Source of the DNA: an uncultured Eubacteriales bacterium
GTDB lineage: Bacteria; Bacillota; Clostridia; Christensenellales; Borkfalkiaceae
DNA length: 64,000 nucleotides
Assembly: GCA_949747905.1 (NCBI GenBank)
Contig: CATKEF010000074.1
Location: 1 to 64,000, forward strand
Direction of reading: 5' to 3'
A model generated the notes under the pieces. The model was not told where the DNA came from. It did not search any database and worked only from the letters and a program-made list of their open reading frames with translations. This document shows, one piece after another, positions 1-9,808 of this stretch (its first letter is position 1; each line of letters starts with the position of its first letter). Both the position numbers and the translations under genes were made by a program.

Positions 1-201
1 GGCACTTTGTCGGGGTTTAAGCGTTCGGAGGCGCAAAAACTTGTCGAGGAAAACGGCGGAGAATGTCAAAGTTCCGTAACGGCGAAAACAACGCTTGTTA
101 TTGCCGGCGAGGCGGCGGGTTCGAAGTTAGACAAGGCAAAAAAACTCGGTGTCAGAATAATGGACGAGGCGGAATTCAAAAACGCGCTCGGTTCTGTCTG
201 A
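1..201 (+). CDS. ligA: NAD-dependent DNA ligase, C-terminal BRCT domain (5' truncated)
   Basis: The reading frame is open from base 1 and ends at TGA, so this is the 3' end of a gene that begins outside the window. The 66 visible residues fit a complete BRCT domain of LigA: GTLSGFKRSEAQKLVEENGG, then VTAKTTLVIAGEAAGSKLDKAKKLG and a final acidic helix. LigA seals nicks during replication and repair using NAD+, and its BRCT domain contributes to DNA binding. The catalytic adenylation domain is not visible, so the family call rests on the BRCT sequence, especially the AGEAAGSKLDKA stretch typical of LigA. Confidence 0.88.
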   Translation, partial: GTLSGFKRSEAQKLVEENGGECQSSVTAKTTLVIAGEAAGSKLDKAKKLGVRIMDEAEFKNALGSV

Positions 202-233
202 CTCTGGCAAGGGCTATTTTGTACGGCTAAATA

Positions 234-262
234 TTGACAAGTCAAAATTTTTATGATAAAAT
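234..262 (+). promoter_or_regulatory. Sigma-A promoter for the degV operon
   Basis: TTGACA (234-239), a 17-base spacer and TAAAAT (257-262) with an upstream TG. Transcription would start near 269, giving a leader of about 37 bases before the degV ATG. Confidence 0.7.
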
Positions 263-305
263 AAAACTCGGTGTTTTTACCGAAATGTTTTACAAGGAGA
301 GAAAT

Positions 306-1199
306 ATGAGTGTTTTTTTGTGCGATTCCAATTGCGAATTGTGGCACACCAGATTGAAAGAGCTCGGCATAGATTATATTTCGATGCCGTATTGTTATAA
401 CGAAAAAGAATACTATTACGATTTGGGAGAGAATACCGATTTCAAAGCATTTTATTCGGCTGTAAGAGGCGGAGCCGTTCCCAAGACTATGGCGCTGAAC
501 CCCGAAAATTACAAAGAAATTCTTACTCCCTATTTCGAAAAAGGCGAGGATGTACTCTACGTCAGTTTTTCACATGCAATGAGCGGCACTTTCGACCAGC
601 TTAATAAAGCGCTTGACGAACTTAAAGTACAGTTTCCCGAAAGAAAATGTACGGTATTCAATACGAATTCCATATCGCTTGGCGCGGGAATTCAGGTAGA
701 AGCCGCCGCAGAACTTAAAAACAAGGGCGCTTCCGACGAAGAAATTATTGCTTTTTTGAATAATTTCACCGACCGCGTCGGTCTTTATTTTGTCGTGGAC
801 GACCTAATGCACCTAAAACGCGGCGGCAGGCTTTCGACAACGTCTGCGGTTGCCGGAACGCTTCTGAAAATCAAGCCCATGCTTACCTTTAACGAAGAGG
901 GCGGGCTCAGCGTATTCGAAAAGGTTATGGGCAGGAAGAAAGCGGTTCGCGCGCTTGCCGATAAAGTTATTAAAGACCTCACCGCTACCGAATATCCTGT
1001 TTACGTAGTGGACGCGGATTGTAAGGAGGATGGCGACGAACTTGCCGAGCTTATATCTTCGGCTCGCAAAGACGCGAAAATCATACGTCAGACTGTCGGT
1101 CCCGTAATAGGCAGTCACTGCGGCCCCGGTACTCTGGGCGTAATATTTATAGCGGATAACCGCCCTGTGGCGTTGAATAAACAAAATGATAACTGTTAA
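306..1199 (+). CDS. DegV family fatty-acid-binding protein
   Basis: A 297-residue protein of the DegV family. These proteins bind a fatty acid in a two-domain fold and in several Firmicutes supply fatty acids to the FakA kinase. Family features seen are the N-terminal strand MSVFLCDSNCEL, the SHAMSGTFDQL segment (about residue 105), the MHLKRGGRLS motif in the second domain, and IGSHCGPGTLGVIF near the end. The ORF track starts at 234, but the ATG at 306 is preferred because AAGGAGAG lies just upstream and the protein then begins at the usual family position. The 3' end overlaps the next gene by 14 bases. FakA is not in the window. Confidence 0.85.
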   Translation: MSVFLCDSNCELWHTRLKELGIDYISMPYCYNEKEYYYDLGENTDFKAFYSAVRGGAVPKTMALNPENYKEILTPYFEKGEDVLYVSFSHAMSGTFDQLNKALDELKVQFPERKCTVFNTNSISLGAGIQVEAAAELKNKGASDEEIIAFLNNFTDRVGLYFVVDDLMHLKRGGRLSTTSAVAGTLLKIKPMLTFNEEGGLSVFEKVMGRKKAVRALADKVIKDLTATEYPVYVVDADCKEDGDELAELISSARKDAKIIRQTVGPVIGSHCGPGTLGVIFIADNRPVALNKQNDNC

Positions 1200-2337
1200 A
1201 GAAATTAAGACGAAAAGCGATAAGAAAAAGTTCTTTAAGTTTCTTATCGACTTGTATAAAGATAATCCGTTTGCCTGCCCGAATCTGTATATGGACGAGT
1301 TTGCCGAGTTTGACCCGAAAGTAAACGACGCGTTCCGTTTTGCGGATTGTAAAATGTTTCTTGCATACAAAGACGGCAAAATCGCCGGTAGAATTGCCGG
1401 CATCTGGCACCGCGGTGCCAACGAGAAATTCGGCTATAAGCAACTGCGCTTCACGCGATTCGACGTTATAGACGATTTCGAAGTTACGAAAGCGCTTTTT
1501 GCGGAACTGTTCAGATGGGCAAAAGAACTGGGGATGGAAGAAATCATAGGACCTATGAGTTTTTCCGACCTCAATGAAGAAGGGATGCTTATAGACGGCT
1601 TTGACAGGGACAGCACTTATATAGAGATTTACAACTATCCCTATTACGTCAAACATATGGAGATGCTCGGAGCATATAAGGTCGTGGACTGGCACTGCTT
1701 CCGCTTTGCCGTACCCGAGCGCGACGAAAGACTTCGCAGGCTGAGCGAAAAAATAGCCGAAAAGAACGGCTATACCGTGCTTGACGTAAAAAGTCTTTTG
1801 AAAAAGGATAAAAAGAAGCTGAGCGGATATATTATGCAGTGTCTCGATATTTTAGACGAGGCATATTCTCCGCTTTACGGTGTTTCGCCCATAAACGAAA
1901 AGCAGAAAAAACGCGAGATGGATACCATTTATCAGGTGCTCATCCCCGAACTTGCGGCGGTAATATTAAAGGACGATAAAGTCGTGGCGTACGGCTTTAT
2001 GATGCCTTCCATAAACGAAGTTATGCAAAAGGGCAGAGGGCATATAATACCTTTTGGTTTTATTCCCTATCTGAAGGCTATGAAGAAAGTGGAAGTTGCC
2101 GACATGATGTCTATAGGCATAACAAAAGAGCATAAAAATAAAGGCGCGGCTGCGATGATTATGTATAATTGTCTTGTCGGTCTGAATAAGCTGGGCGTAA
2201 AATATCTCGAAACGGGTCCTATGCTCGAGGACAATATGCATATCCAGAACCTTTGGAAGAGCTTCAATCCCGAGCTTGCGAAGCGCAGACGTTGTTGGGG
2301 ACTCAAAGTAAACGGAGAAGAAAATGATAACGGTTAA
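1186..2337 (+). CDS. GNAT-superfamily-like protein, first of a tandem pair
   Basis: A 383-residue protein that resembles the YghO-type group of large acetyltransferase-like proteins. Supporting segments are a basic N-terminal helix, PNLYMDEFAEFDP, MFLAYKDGKIAGRIAGI (a GNAT-type core strand), a FIDDFEV-like stretch, and a C-terminal GNAT-like part around IGITKEHKNKGAAAMIM, where the acyl-CoA loop would sit. The substrate is unknown. The gene overlaps degV by 14 bases and its downstream paralogue by 14 bases, so translation is probably coupled. The ATG is the only well placed start. Assignment to GNAT is by sequence feel, not by search. Confidence 0.6.
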   Translation: MITVKEIKTKSDKKKFFKFLIDLYKDNPFACPNLYMDEFAEFDPKVNDAFRFADCKMFLAYKDGKIAGRIAGIWHRGANEKFGYKQLRFTRFDVIDDFEVTKALFAELFRWAKELGMEEIIGPMSFSDLNEEGMLIDGFDRDSTYIEIYNYPYYVKHMEMLGAYKVVDWHCFRFAVPERDERLRRLSEKIAEKNGYTVLDVKSLLKKDKKKLSGYIMQCLDILDEAYSPLYGVSPINEKQKKREMDTIYQVLIPELAAVILKDDKVVAYGFMMPSINEVMQKGRGHIIPFGFIPYLKAMKKVEVADMMSIGITKEHKNKGAAAMIMYNCLVGLNKLGVKYLETGPMLEDNMHIQNLWKSFNPELAKRRRCWGLKVNGEENDNG

Positions 2338-3460
2338 ACAAATTTCAAGCCGTCGCGACAAGAAAAAGTTTTTCAAGTTCTTTATAGATTTATACAGGGG
2401 CAATAAATATGCCTGCCCGAATCTTTATATGGACGAATTTGCGGAGTTTGACCCCGAAATAAACGACGCATTCCGTTTTGCGGACTGTAAAATGTTTCTT
2501 GCGTATAAGGGCGGAAAAATCGTCGGAAGAGTTGCCGGTATATGGCATAGAGGCGCAAACGAGAAATTCAACGTAAAACAGCTCAGGTTCACGCGCTTTG
2601 ACGTTATAGACGATTTCGAAGTTACGAAAGCGCTTTTTGCGGAGCTTTTGAAATGGGCGAAAGAACTCGGTATGGAGGAGATAATAGGACCTATCGGGTT
2701 TTCCGACCTTGCCGAGGAGGGAATGCTTATAGACGGTTTCGATAAGGACAGTATGTATATCGAGATATATAACTATCCTTACTATGTGGAGCATATGCAA
2801 AAACTCGGCGCATATAAAGTTGTGGACTGGAATTGTTACCGTATTAAAGTTCCCGAACAACCCGACGCGCGTTTGCAGAAACTCAGCGATATGATAGCAA
2901 AAAAGAACGGGTATTCGCTTGTCGACGTAAAATATTTACTCAAACACGATAAAGAAAAATTGTCCGGATACATAATGCAGTGTCTCGGCGTTCTCGATGA
3001 GGCTTTCGAAGATTTGTACGGGACAAGTCCTCTCAGCGAGAAGCAGAAGAAACGCGAAATGGATACTATATATATGGCGTTGGTGCCCGAGCTTGCGGCA
3101 GTCGTAAAAGACGAAAACGACAAAGTCGTATCGTACGGTTTTATGATGCCCTCTATGAAGGACGTTTTGCAGAAATCGCGCGGAAATATTGTTCCTTTCG
3201 GAATAATTCCCTATATGCGGGCGATGAAACATATAGAAGTGGCTGATATGATGAGTATCGGCGTTGCCAAAGCGCACAACAATAAAGGGTCCGTGGCTAT
3301 GATTATGAACAGCTGTTTGAACGGGCTCATCAAACTCGGCGTTAAGTACCTTGAAACGGGTCCCGAGCTCGAGGAAAACGACAACGTGCAGAATCTCTGG
3401 AAAAATTACGAGCGGGAGCTTGCCAAGCGCCGTCGTTGCTGGGGAATCAAAGTAGAGTGA
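2324..3460 (+). CDS. GNAT-superfamily-like protein, second of a tandem pair
   Basis: A 378-residue paralogue of the upstream gene, nearly collinear and very similar, for example PNLYMDEFAEFDPEINDAFR and LRFTRFDVIDDFEVTKALFA. The acyl-CoA-loop region reads IGVAKAHNNKGSVAMIM. Both copies keep the same length and motif order and both look intact, which suggests that both are under selection. The largest differences lie in the middle (about residues 170-260), which may set ligand choice. The gene ends just before a strong terminator, so degV and the two paralogues form one transcription unit. Function unknown. Confidence 0.6.
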   Translation: MITVKQISSRRDKKKFFKFFIDLYRGNKYACPNLYMDEFAEFDPEINDAFRFADCKMFLAYKGGKIVGRVAGIWHRGANEKFNVKQLRFTRFDVIDDFEVTKALFAELLKWAKELGMEEIIGPIGFSDLAEEGMLIDGFDKDSMYIEIYNYPYYVEHMQKLGAYKVVDWNCYRIKVPEQPDARLQKLSDMIAKKNGYSLVDVKYLLKHDKEKLSGYIMQCLGVLDEAFEDLYGTSPLSEKQKKREMDTIYMALVPELAAVVKDENDKVVSYGFMMPSMKDVLQKSRGNIVPFGIIPYMRAMKHIEVADMMSIGVAKAHNNKGSVAMIMNSCLNGLIKLGVKYLETGPELEENDNVQNLWKNYERELAKRRRCWGIKVE

Positions 3461-3464
3461 CTAT

Positions 3465-3496
3465 AACCGCGGACTTTTAAAGTCCGCGGTTTTTTA
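3465..3496 (+). terminator. Rho-independent terminator after the GNAT-like pair
   Basis: ACCGCGGACTT pairs with AAGTCCGCGGT around a TTA loop and is followed by a run of six T residues. Confidence 0.88.
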
Positions 3497-3509
3497 TCTT
3501 GGTACGTTT

Positions 3510-3740
3510 AAGGTGTCACCCTGAGCGAAGCGAAGGGGCCCTCGCGTCGGAAGGCGCATATTTCATGTCGAGCGACAGCGAGACTTCGGATTTATCGGCA
3601 AGCCTCGGAATGACGCGCGCACTCATGATAACGGAGGTATGTCGGAATGACGGAAGTTTGCTCGGTATAACGAGTCCGCTCATTGGCGCACGCGCTCGGA
3701 AGGAAAATATAAAGGCGGTATGATTAGCCGATGAGGTACA
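3510..3740. repeat. Dispersed intergenic repeat, copy 1
   Basis: Contains CACCCTGAGCGAAGCGAAGGG, then TGTCGAGCGACAGCGAGACTTC and CGGAATGACG. The same modules recur in five other intergenic regions of this window. The 74- and 84-residue ORFs of the track lie inside the repeat and have no ribosome site or protein-like composition. The gap between the two genes (3461-3871) holds only this repeat, two hairpins and the parE promoter. Confidence 0.75.
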
Positions 3741-3768
3741 CGGGAGTTCCTTAAACACGTAATAACGC

Positions 3769-3804
3769 AAGCGCAGAAATTTTATTTCTGCGCTTTACTT
3801 TTTT
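3769..3804 (+). terminator. Hairpin with T-rich tail upstream of parE
   Basis: AAGCGCAGAAAT pairs with ATTTCTGCGCTT around TTT and is followed by TACTTTTTTT. It overlaps the -35 box of the parE promoter, so it may insulate that promoter from upstream transcription. Confidence 0.55.
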
Positions 3805-3822
3805 TACAATATATGGTATAAT
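3794..3822 (+). promoter_or_regulatory. Extended -10 promoter for parE-parC
   Basis: TGG-TATAAT (extended -10; hexamer 3817-3822) with a weak TTTACT -35 box 17 bases upstream. Predicted start is near 3829. Confidence 0.55.
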
Positions 3823-3871
3823 TCTTACGTTTTAATCAACAATATATGCTTAAACGGTAAAGGAATAATTT

Positions 3872-5950
3872 ATGGCGGAAAAGAGTTACAACGCCGACGA
3901 CCTCAGGATTTTAGAGGGTCTGGAAGCGGTGCGCGTACGTCCCGGAATGTATATAGGTTCGACGGGAATAAAGGGGTTGCACCATATACTTTGGGAAATA
4001 GTAGACAATTCCATAGACGAAGCGGCGAACGGATATGCGAATGAAATTACCGTCAAACTCTGGAAAGACGGTTCTGTTTCCGTACGCGATAACGGGCGCG
4101 GAATGCCTACGGACGTAAATACAAAAGTAAAAATGAGCGGCGTGGAAATAATATTCACCAAACTCCACGCAGGCGGTAAATTCGATAACGAGAACTACGC
4201 GTTTTCGGGCGGTCTGCACGGCGTGGGAGCGTCGGTAACCAATGCGCTCTCTTCCTGGCTTGACGTGGAAGTGTATCGCGGTAAAGTTTATAAAATGAAC
4301 TTCAAAAGCACGTACGATTCCGCTAAAAAGAAGTGGCAATGCGGTATTCCCACGGGACCGCTGCGCGATACGGGCGAAAAGACTTCCGAGAAAGGAACGT
4401 TAGTGCACTTTATGCCCGATAAAGAAGTTTTCGAAACGATAGAGTGGAACTACGACATAATATCCAAACGGTTGAAAGAGCTTGCTTTTTTAAATAAGGG
4501 CGTTAAGATAAATCTTTTGGACGAGCGCGAAATATGGACCTTCGAAGAGGGCGAGGACGACGACGGCAATGCTACGGCGGTTAAGGTAAAGATTCCTCCG
4601 CGCGAACCCGCGAGTTATTATTACGAAGGCGGTCTTGTAGATTTCGTAAAGTATTTAACAGGTGATAAAGCTACGGCTCTATATCCCGAACCGCTGTATT
4701 ACGGCGTTGTCAAGGATATTCAGATTAAGGGCGCGCCGGCTGGTAAAATAAAAATTGAATTCGCGCTTGCGCATACGAAGAGCGACACCGAAAATCTTTT
4801 TTCTTTCGTGAACAATATATCCACCATAGAGGGCGGTTACCACGAGACGGGCTTTCATAACGGACTTTTGAAAGTAGTGAACGACTATGCTCGCAATAAC
4901 GGAGTGCTGAAAGCGCGCGACGCGGCGTTTATCGCCGACGATATAAAAGAGGGATTAACGGCTGTTCTCACCGTCAAAATGAACAACGTTCAGTTCGAGG
5001 GGCAGACCAAGACCAAACTGGGCAACCCGGAAGTCAAAGCACCCGTGGAACAGGCGATTATCGATGGGCTTTCGAAATTGCAGTCGGAGCGCGGCGCCAA
5101 GGCGGTTTTCGACAAGATAGCGCAAAAGGCTAAGTTCGCCGCCGACGACAGAATCAAGCACCGCGCCGAACGCGACGTCGCGAAAGCGGCTTCGGAAAAC
5201 GACGGACTCAACCTCGTTGGTAAGCTCGCGGCATGTTCGGGGCGAAACGCGGATATGAACGAACTTTTCATAGTCGAAGGCGACAGTGCTGGTGGCACCG
5301 CCAAGCAGGCGAGGGTGAGACAGTATCAGTCCATTCTGCCTCTTCGCGGCAAGCCTTTAAACGTTCAGAAAAAAAGCGCGTTGCAGGCGTTGCAGAACGA
5401 AGAAATCAAAACTATGATTTCCGCTATCGGCGCGGGTTTCAACCGTTCGTTCGACGTGGAAAAGACGAAGTACAAAAAAGTAATAATTCTTTCCGATGCC
5501 GACCAGGACGGAATGCACATCCGCTGTATCCTGCTTACTTTCTTTTTCAAATATATGCGCGACCTCGTGAACGCGGGTTACGTTTATATAGGTATGCCTC
5601 CCCTCTATAAAGTCTATAAAAAAGACGTGGTGGAATACGCTTACGACGACAAGGAGCTCGACGAAAAAATCAAAAAGGTCGGTAAAGGGTATTCATTGCA
5701 GCGCTACAAGGGGCTTGGCGAAATGTCGGCGGAACAGCTTTGGGAAACGACTATGAACCCCGCGACAAGAAATCTTATACAGGTTACCATAGAAGATGCG
5801 GCGGAAGCGTCGGACGTAATAGAGATGCTTATGGGCGATAAGGTCGACGGAAGAAAGGAGTTCCTTGCCAAAAACGCAAACTTCAATAAAGTCGACGGCT
5901 TTATCGAAAAAGTTAAATTCAAGCCCGAAAACGGCACGGAGGAAGACTGA
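3872..5950 (+). CDS. parE: DNA topoisomerase IV subunit B
   Basis: A 692-residue type IIA topoisomerase ATPase subunit. The GHKL ATP-binding domain shows [10 protein letters not shown] (about residue 45), DNGRGMP and [10 protein letters not shown]. The transducer domain follows, then TOPRIM with [20 protein letters not shown] and DADQDG. The wording [23 protein letters not shown] is typical of clostridial ParE rather than GyrB, but gyrase B cannot be fully excluded without a tree. Topoisomerase IV decatenates daughter chromosomes. The stop codon shares one base with the parC ATG (TGATG), indicating translational coupling. At about 690 residues it is slightly longer than many ParE proteins. 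Confidence 0.82.
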   Translation: MAEKSYNADDLRILEGLEAVRVRPGMYIGSTGIKGLHHILWEIVDNSIDEAANGYANEITVKLWKDGSVSVRDNGRGMPTDVNTKVKMSGVEIIFTKLHAGGKFDNENYAFSGGLHGVGASVTNALSSWLDVEVYRGKVYKMNFKSTYDSAKKKWQCGIPTGPLRDTGEKTSEKGTLVHFMPDKEVFETIEWNYDIISKRLKELAFLNKGVKINLLDEREIWTFEEGEDDDGNATAVKVKIPPREPASYYYEGGLVDFVKYLTGDKATALYPEPLYYGVVKDIQIKGAPAGKIKIEFALAHTKSDTENLFSFVNNISTIEGGYHETGFHNGLLKVVNDYARNNGVLKARDAAFIADDIKEGLTAVLTVKMNNVQFEGQTKTKLGNPEVKAPVEQAIIDGLSKLQSERGAKAVFDKIAQKAKFAADDRIKHRAERDVAKAASENDGLNLVGKLAACSGRNADMNELFIVEGDSAGGTAKQARVRQYQSILPLRGKPLNVQKKSALQALQNEEIKTMISAIGAGFNRSFDVEKTKYKKVIILSDADQDGMHIRCILLTFFFKYMRDLVNAGYVYIGMPPLYKVYKKDVVEYAYDDKELDEKIKKVGKGYSLQRYKGLGEMSAEQLWETTMNPATRNLIQVTIEDAAEASDVIEMLMGDKVDGRKEFLAKNANFNKVDGFIEKVKFKPENGTEED

Positions 5951-8430
5951 TGGCTAAGAAAAACAGCGGATTTCAGACCTCTATACCTCAGGGCAACATA
6001 TACGTTCAGTCCATAGAAGAAGTGATGCCCGGCTCTATGCTGCCGTACGCTGAATTCGTAATACTTGACAGAGCTTTGCCGCGCGTGGAGGACGGACTTA
6101 AACCCGTTCAGCGGCGTATACTTTACACTATGCACGAGATGGGGCTTACGCCCGACAAGCCGCATAAGAAGTCTGCGAGAATAGTGGGCGACTGTATGGG
6201 CAAGTATCATCCGCACGGCGACAGTTCGGTTTACGACGCTATGGTAAGAATGGCTCAGCCTTTCAATATGCGCGCTACGCTCGTTAACGGACACGGCAAT
6301 TTCGGTTCCGTCGACGGCGACCCCGCGGCGGCTATGAGATATACCGAAGCCAGGCTCGAACCTCTTGCTTTGGAACTTCTGCGCGATTTGGACAAGGAGA
6401 CCGTACCTTTTTCGTTCAACTTCGACGATTCTCTTCTCGAGCCGGATATATTGCCGGGAAGATTTCCCAATCTTCTCGTCAACGGCGCAAACGGAATAGC
6501 AGTAGGTCTTGCAACGAATATACCCACGCACAATCTCGGCGAAGTAATAGACGGTTGCTGCGCATATATAGACAACCCGCGCATTACTCTTTCCGAGATG
6601 ATGAAGATTATCCCCGGTCCCGATTTCTCGACAGGCGGATATATAATCGCAAATGAACTGAAACAGGCTTACGAGACGGGAAAGGGTAAAATAACTTTGC
6701 GCGCGAAGTATTCGGTGGAGCAGGGGGAATACGGAAAGAAACTTATTGTAATAACGGAACTTCCGTATCAGACGAACAAAGCCGAACTCCTCAGAAAAAT
6801 TATGCTTTTGAGGGAGGACAAGAAAGAACTTCTGTCGGGAATAGCTGAAATTGTGGACGAGTCCGACCGCAGCGGTATGCGCGCCGTTATCGCAGTGAAA
6901 AAGGACGCGGACGTGGACGCGGTTTTACAGATTCTGATGAAATATACCGATTTGGAATGCACTTTCGGTATCAATATGGTGGCAATTGCGGGCGGCAGAC
7001 CGAAACAGCTCGGACTTCTCGAAATTATAAAATGCTACACCGCTTATCAGCGCCAGGTCGTTGTCAGACGTTGCCGTTTCGAGCTCAAAGAGGCGGAGGC
7101 GCGCTGTCATATATTGGAGGGTTTGATTGTCGGCGTTCACAACGTGGATGAGGTTGTGAAGATTATCAAGACTTCCGAATCCACGCCCGACGCGAGAAGA
7201 AGACTTATGGAGCGTTTCGAGCTTTCCGAAAAACAAGCTCAGGCAATTCTCGATTTAAGACTCGCCCGTCTTGCGAAACTCGAAGTCGTCAAACTGGAAC
7301 AGGAACTTGCCGCTTTAAAGAAACGTATAGCCGAGTTGCAGAAAATTCTCGATAATAAAGATTTGCAGTGGGCAATCGTCAAAAACGAAATGCTTGAAAT
7401 AAAGGGCAAGTACAAGTGCGAGAGAAAAACAAAAATAGTCGGAGACGCGGAAAAAATTAACGTGCGCCGCGCGGACGTCAAACGCGAAATATCGAGTTGG
7501 AGCGTATGTCTCACCGCGGGTAACACTCTGAAATTTCTCGAAAGAGAGGATTTCGACGCATTCGGCAACAAAAAACTTACTCACGGCGCAAGTCTCTCGG
7601 GCATAATAAAACAGACCGTACATTGCGGCGGAAAGGCTTGCATATATGCGTTCACCAATCTCGGCAATTGTGCAAAAATCGATTTGGAGAACGTCGAGCC
7701 GAATGATTTCCGTTCGGCGGGCGTAAAACTGGAAGCGGTTGCCGACGGGGTATCGAAAGGCGAATACGCCGTGGCTCTGTTCGCTTCGGAAACTCTTCCG
7801 GAAGGCGAGTTGTTGTTCTTTACGAAGCTCGGAACGGTCAAACGCACTGAATGGAGCGAATACGGGTTGGGCAAAAAGCTGTTCCCCGCAATCAAACTCA
7901 AACAGGGCGACGAACTGTTGAACGTCGAACGATACGAAGAAAACGAAGATTATACGATGCTGTTCGTGACAAAGAACGCAATGTGTCTTTGCGCGGACAG
8001 GGATGACGTTCCCGTTCAGGGCAGAGTTGCCGGCGGCGTGCGAGGAATAGGTTTAAACGACGGCGACGAGGTTGTCTTCGCGACTCAGCAGAACGGCGAG
8101 GGCGAAGTTATCGTCGTAACGACTCTCGACGGTTTCAAGAGAGTGATAGCTTCTCTTTTCGACCCTCACGGCAGAGGCGGCAAGGGCGTCATGATTGCCG
8201 ATATTAAAGGTAAAGGAGAAATTCTTTTCGCGGATTACGTGACGATTCCCTATAAACTTGCGGTTGTCTGCGAGGACAAGTCCGTCACGGAAATAGATAC
8301 GGAAATCGTGCCGATTGAAAACCGCGTGGTTAAAGGTAAGCCTTTGAAAGGTATAGAAAACGTGCGCAAGGTGGTAGCTTTAAAGCATCGTTCGGACTAT
8401 TCGGACGGAACCATGCAAATAAAATTCTGA
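5950..8430 (+). CDS. parC: DNA topoisomerase IV subunit A
   Basis: An 826-residue breakage-reunion subunit. The catalytic tyrosine is Tyr131 in [11 protein letters not shown]. The quinolone region reads [12 protein letters not shown], so the residues matching GyrA Ser83 and Asp87 (Ser92, Asp96) are unsubstituted. A long coiled-coil gate lies near residues 430-490, and a beta-pinwheel C-terminal domain follows. In that domain the sequence HGRGGKG resembles a degenerate GyrA box (QRRGGKG). This fits ParC, which usually lacks an intact box, but leaves some doubt over gyrase versus topoisomerase IV. Translation is coupled to parE. Confidence 0.8.
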   Translation: MAKKNSGFQTSIPQGNIYVQSIEEVMPGSMLPYAEFVILDRALPRVEDGLKPVQRRILYTMHEMGLTPDKPHKKSARIVGDCMGKYHPHGDSSVYDAMVRMAQPFNMRATLVNGHGNFGSVDGDPAAAMRYTEARLEPLALELLRDLDKETVPFSFNFDDSLLEPDILPGRFPNLLVNGANGIAVGLATNIPTHNLGEVIDGCCAYIDNPRITLSEMMKIIPGPDFSTGGYIIANELKQAYETGKGKITLRAKYSVEQGEYGKKLIVITELPYQTNKAELLRKIMLLREDKKELLSGIAEIVDESDRSGMRAVIAVKKDADVDAVLQILMKYTDLECTFGINMVAIAGGRPKQLGLLEIIKCYTAYQRQVVVRRCRFELKEAEARCHILEGLIVGVHNVDEVVKIIKTSESTPDARRRLMERFELSEKQAQAILDLRLARLAKLEVVKLEQELAALKKRIAELQKILDNKDLQWAIVKNEMLEIKGKYKCERKTKIVGDAEKINVRRADVKREISSWSVCLTAGNTLKFLEREDFDAFGNKKLTHGASLSGIIKQTVHCGGKACIYAFTNLGNCAKIDLENVEPNDFRSAGVKLEAVADGVSKGEYAVALFASETLPEGELLFFTKLGTVKRTEWSEYGLGKKLFPAIKLKQGDELLNVERYEENEDYTMLFVTKNAMCLCADRDDVPVQGRVAGGVRGIGLNDGDEVVFATQQNGEGEVIVVTTLDGFKRVIASLFDPHGRGGKGVMIADIKGKGEILFADYVTIPYKLAVVCEDKSVTEIDTEIVPIENRVVKGKPLKGIENVRKVVALKHRSDYSDGTMQIKF

Positions 8431-8438
8431 GGTAGCAT

Positions 8439-9443
8439 ATGGCTAAAAAGAAATTTACGGATGAATTGAAAGAACAGGCGGAGGAGGTAAAAACCCGCGT
8501 AAAAGGGCTCGGACCGTTAAAGATTACTCTGCTTGTGTTGCTCGCTATTGTAACGATACTTTCCTATGTGTTTTACGGCTATATTTTCGGTGCGGACAAC
8601 GTGTTTGCCGGTGATTTCGGGTCAGAGTTTTTAAACGCGCTTATGGGCTGTATACCGCGTATAGTGCGGTGCATACAGATTGTAACCATCGTCAGCATTA
8701 TTACGACTTTGATTCTTGCGGTAATCACGAAATTTTTCGGAAAATCGCAGCGCAGCATTACGGTTGCGAGACTCTGTTGCAATCTTATAAAATGGGTGGT
8801 GACGGTAGTGCTCGTTATAGCCGTTCTCGCGATTTGGGGGGTTGACACTACGGCGCTTATAACCGGTGCGGGCGTGTTGACGCTTGTCGTCGGTCTCGGA
8901 ATGCAGAGTCTCATAGCCGACGTTGTGGCGGGGCTTTTCATAGTTTTCGAAAACGAGTTCAACGTTGGCGATATTATCACAGTAGACGGTTTCCGCGGAG
9001 AAGTTATTGCAATAGGCATAAGAACCACAAAACTTAAAGCTGTGGGCAATGTGAAGATTTTCAACAACAGCGACATCCGCAGCGTGCTCAACCAGACGAC
9101 GGAACAGTCCGTTGCGAGAACGAACATTGACGTTGAATACGGGGATTCTCTTCCGCGCATAGAGGAAATTATAAAAGAAAAATTGCCGCATATGACGATA
9201 GAGGGCGCGCCCGAGGGCGTTGTCTATGAGGGCGTAAGCGCGCTCGGAGCTTCGGGTGTTACGTTGCAATTTGCCGCAAAATGCTATGAGGGCGATATTT
9301 TCGACGTTCAGCGCAGACTGAACGGGCAGCTTAAAATTATGTTCGACGAAAGCGGCATCAATATTCCTTTCAATCAGCTTGTGGTGCATGTGGAGAGCGA
9401 AAGCTGCGAAAAAAGTCTCGTTCAAACCGTTGACAAACGTTGA
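8439..9443 (+). CDS. MscS family mechanosensitive ion channel
   Basis: A 334-residue inner-membrane channel that opens under membrane tension to release solutes during osmotic downshock. Three or four hydrophobic helices lie at about residues 28-52, 72-98 and 112-175. The last is the Gly/Ala-rich pore helix (ITGAGVLTLVVGLGMQSLIA), followed by the FENEFNVGDIITVDGFRGEV beta domain typical of MscS. The gene starts 8 bases after parC behind GAGGT, so it is probably read from the parE promoter. The last codons contain the -35 box of the downstream T-box promoter. Confidence 0.87.
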   Translation: MAKKKFTDELKEQAEEVKTRVKGLGPLKITLLVLLAIVTILSYVFYGYIFGADNVFAGDFGSEFLNALMGCIPRIVRCIQIVTIVSIITTLILAVITKFFGKSQRSITVARLCCNLIKWVVTVVLVIAVLAIWGVDTTALITGAGVLTLVVGLGMQSLIADVVAGLFIVFENEFNVGDIITVDGFRGEVIAIGIRTTKLKAVGNVKIFNNSDIRSVLNQTTEQSVARTNIDVEYGDSLPRIEEIIKEKLPHMTIEGAPEGVVYEGVSALGASGVTLQFAAKCYEGDIFDVQRRLNGQLKIMFDESGINIPFNQLVVHVESESCEKSLVQTVDKR

Positions 9444-9458
9444 ACGACTGAATATAAT
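9430..9458 (+). promoter_or_regulatory. Consensus sigma-A promoter for the T-box/trpB2 unit
   Basis: TTGACA (9430-9435), 17 bases and TATAAT (9453-9458), a perfect match to both hexamers. The -35 box lies inside the last codons of the MscS gene. The start is expected near 9465, just before the T-box. Confidence 0.85.
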
Positions 9459-9464
9459 AATAAA

Positions 9465-9745
9465 AATCGATTAAAACCTGTGAGGTAAAATAGTAACGCG
9501 GAACAAAGGATTTGCAGAGAGTCTTTGACGGTGTGAAAAAGACATTCCTTCCCGCGCGAATGGGTTACCGAGGGCGGCGTGAACATAACGGTTTGATTAC
9601 CGTTTCAGTAGCGTGCGACGGGCGCTCCCGTTACAGGGCGAGGGTATGGCGGTACCCGTAAACGAGGCGGCTTCGGCTGTAAAATTGGGTGGCAACACGG
9701 AGAAGATATTCGTCCCATACGAATACTTTCTCCGTGTTTTTATTT
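9465..9745 (+). promoter_or_regulatory. T-box riboswitch, tryptophan specific
   Basis: Stem I opens with AGTAACGCG (9492-9500), which pairs with CGCG and GTTAC at 9553-9567. The internal loop between them reads GAA-TGG-G, giving a UGG (Trp) specifier at 9561-9563. CAGAGAG and GGTG, the conserved upper stem I elements, follow in order. The antiterminator T-box is TTGGGTGGCAACACGG, whose UGGC (9690-9693) would pair with the GCCA end of tRNA-Trp, a tRNA whose discriminator base is G in bacteria. The competing terminator CACGGAGAA...TTCTCCGTG followed by T residues spans 9696-9743. Uncharged tRNA-Trp would therefore allow transcription of trpB2. Confidence 0.92.
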
Positions 9746-9808
9746 ATATCTCAGCCCCGAATACGCGTTTAAAATTTAAAAAATAATCAATATTAAAGGA
9801 GTACGGTT

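Noticed and set aside
813-2403. Several minus-strand ORFs (202, 182 and 145 residues) opposite degV and the GNAT-like genes
   Set aside because: They repeat at equivalent places in both paralogues and are just antisense reading of conserved coding sequence.
3499-3770. Small ORFs inside intergenic repeats (also 11258-11581, 16493-16989, 20060-20284)
   Set aside because: They are translations of the dispersed repeat in different frames and strands; they have no ribosome sites.
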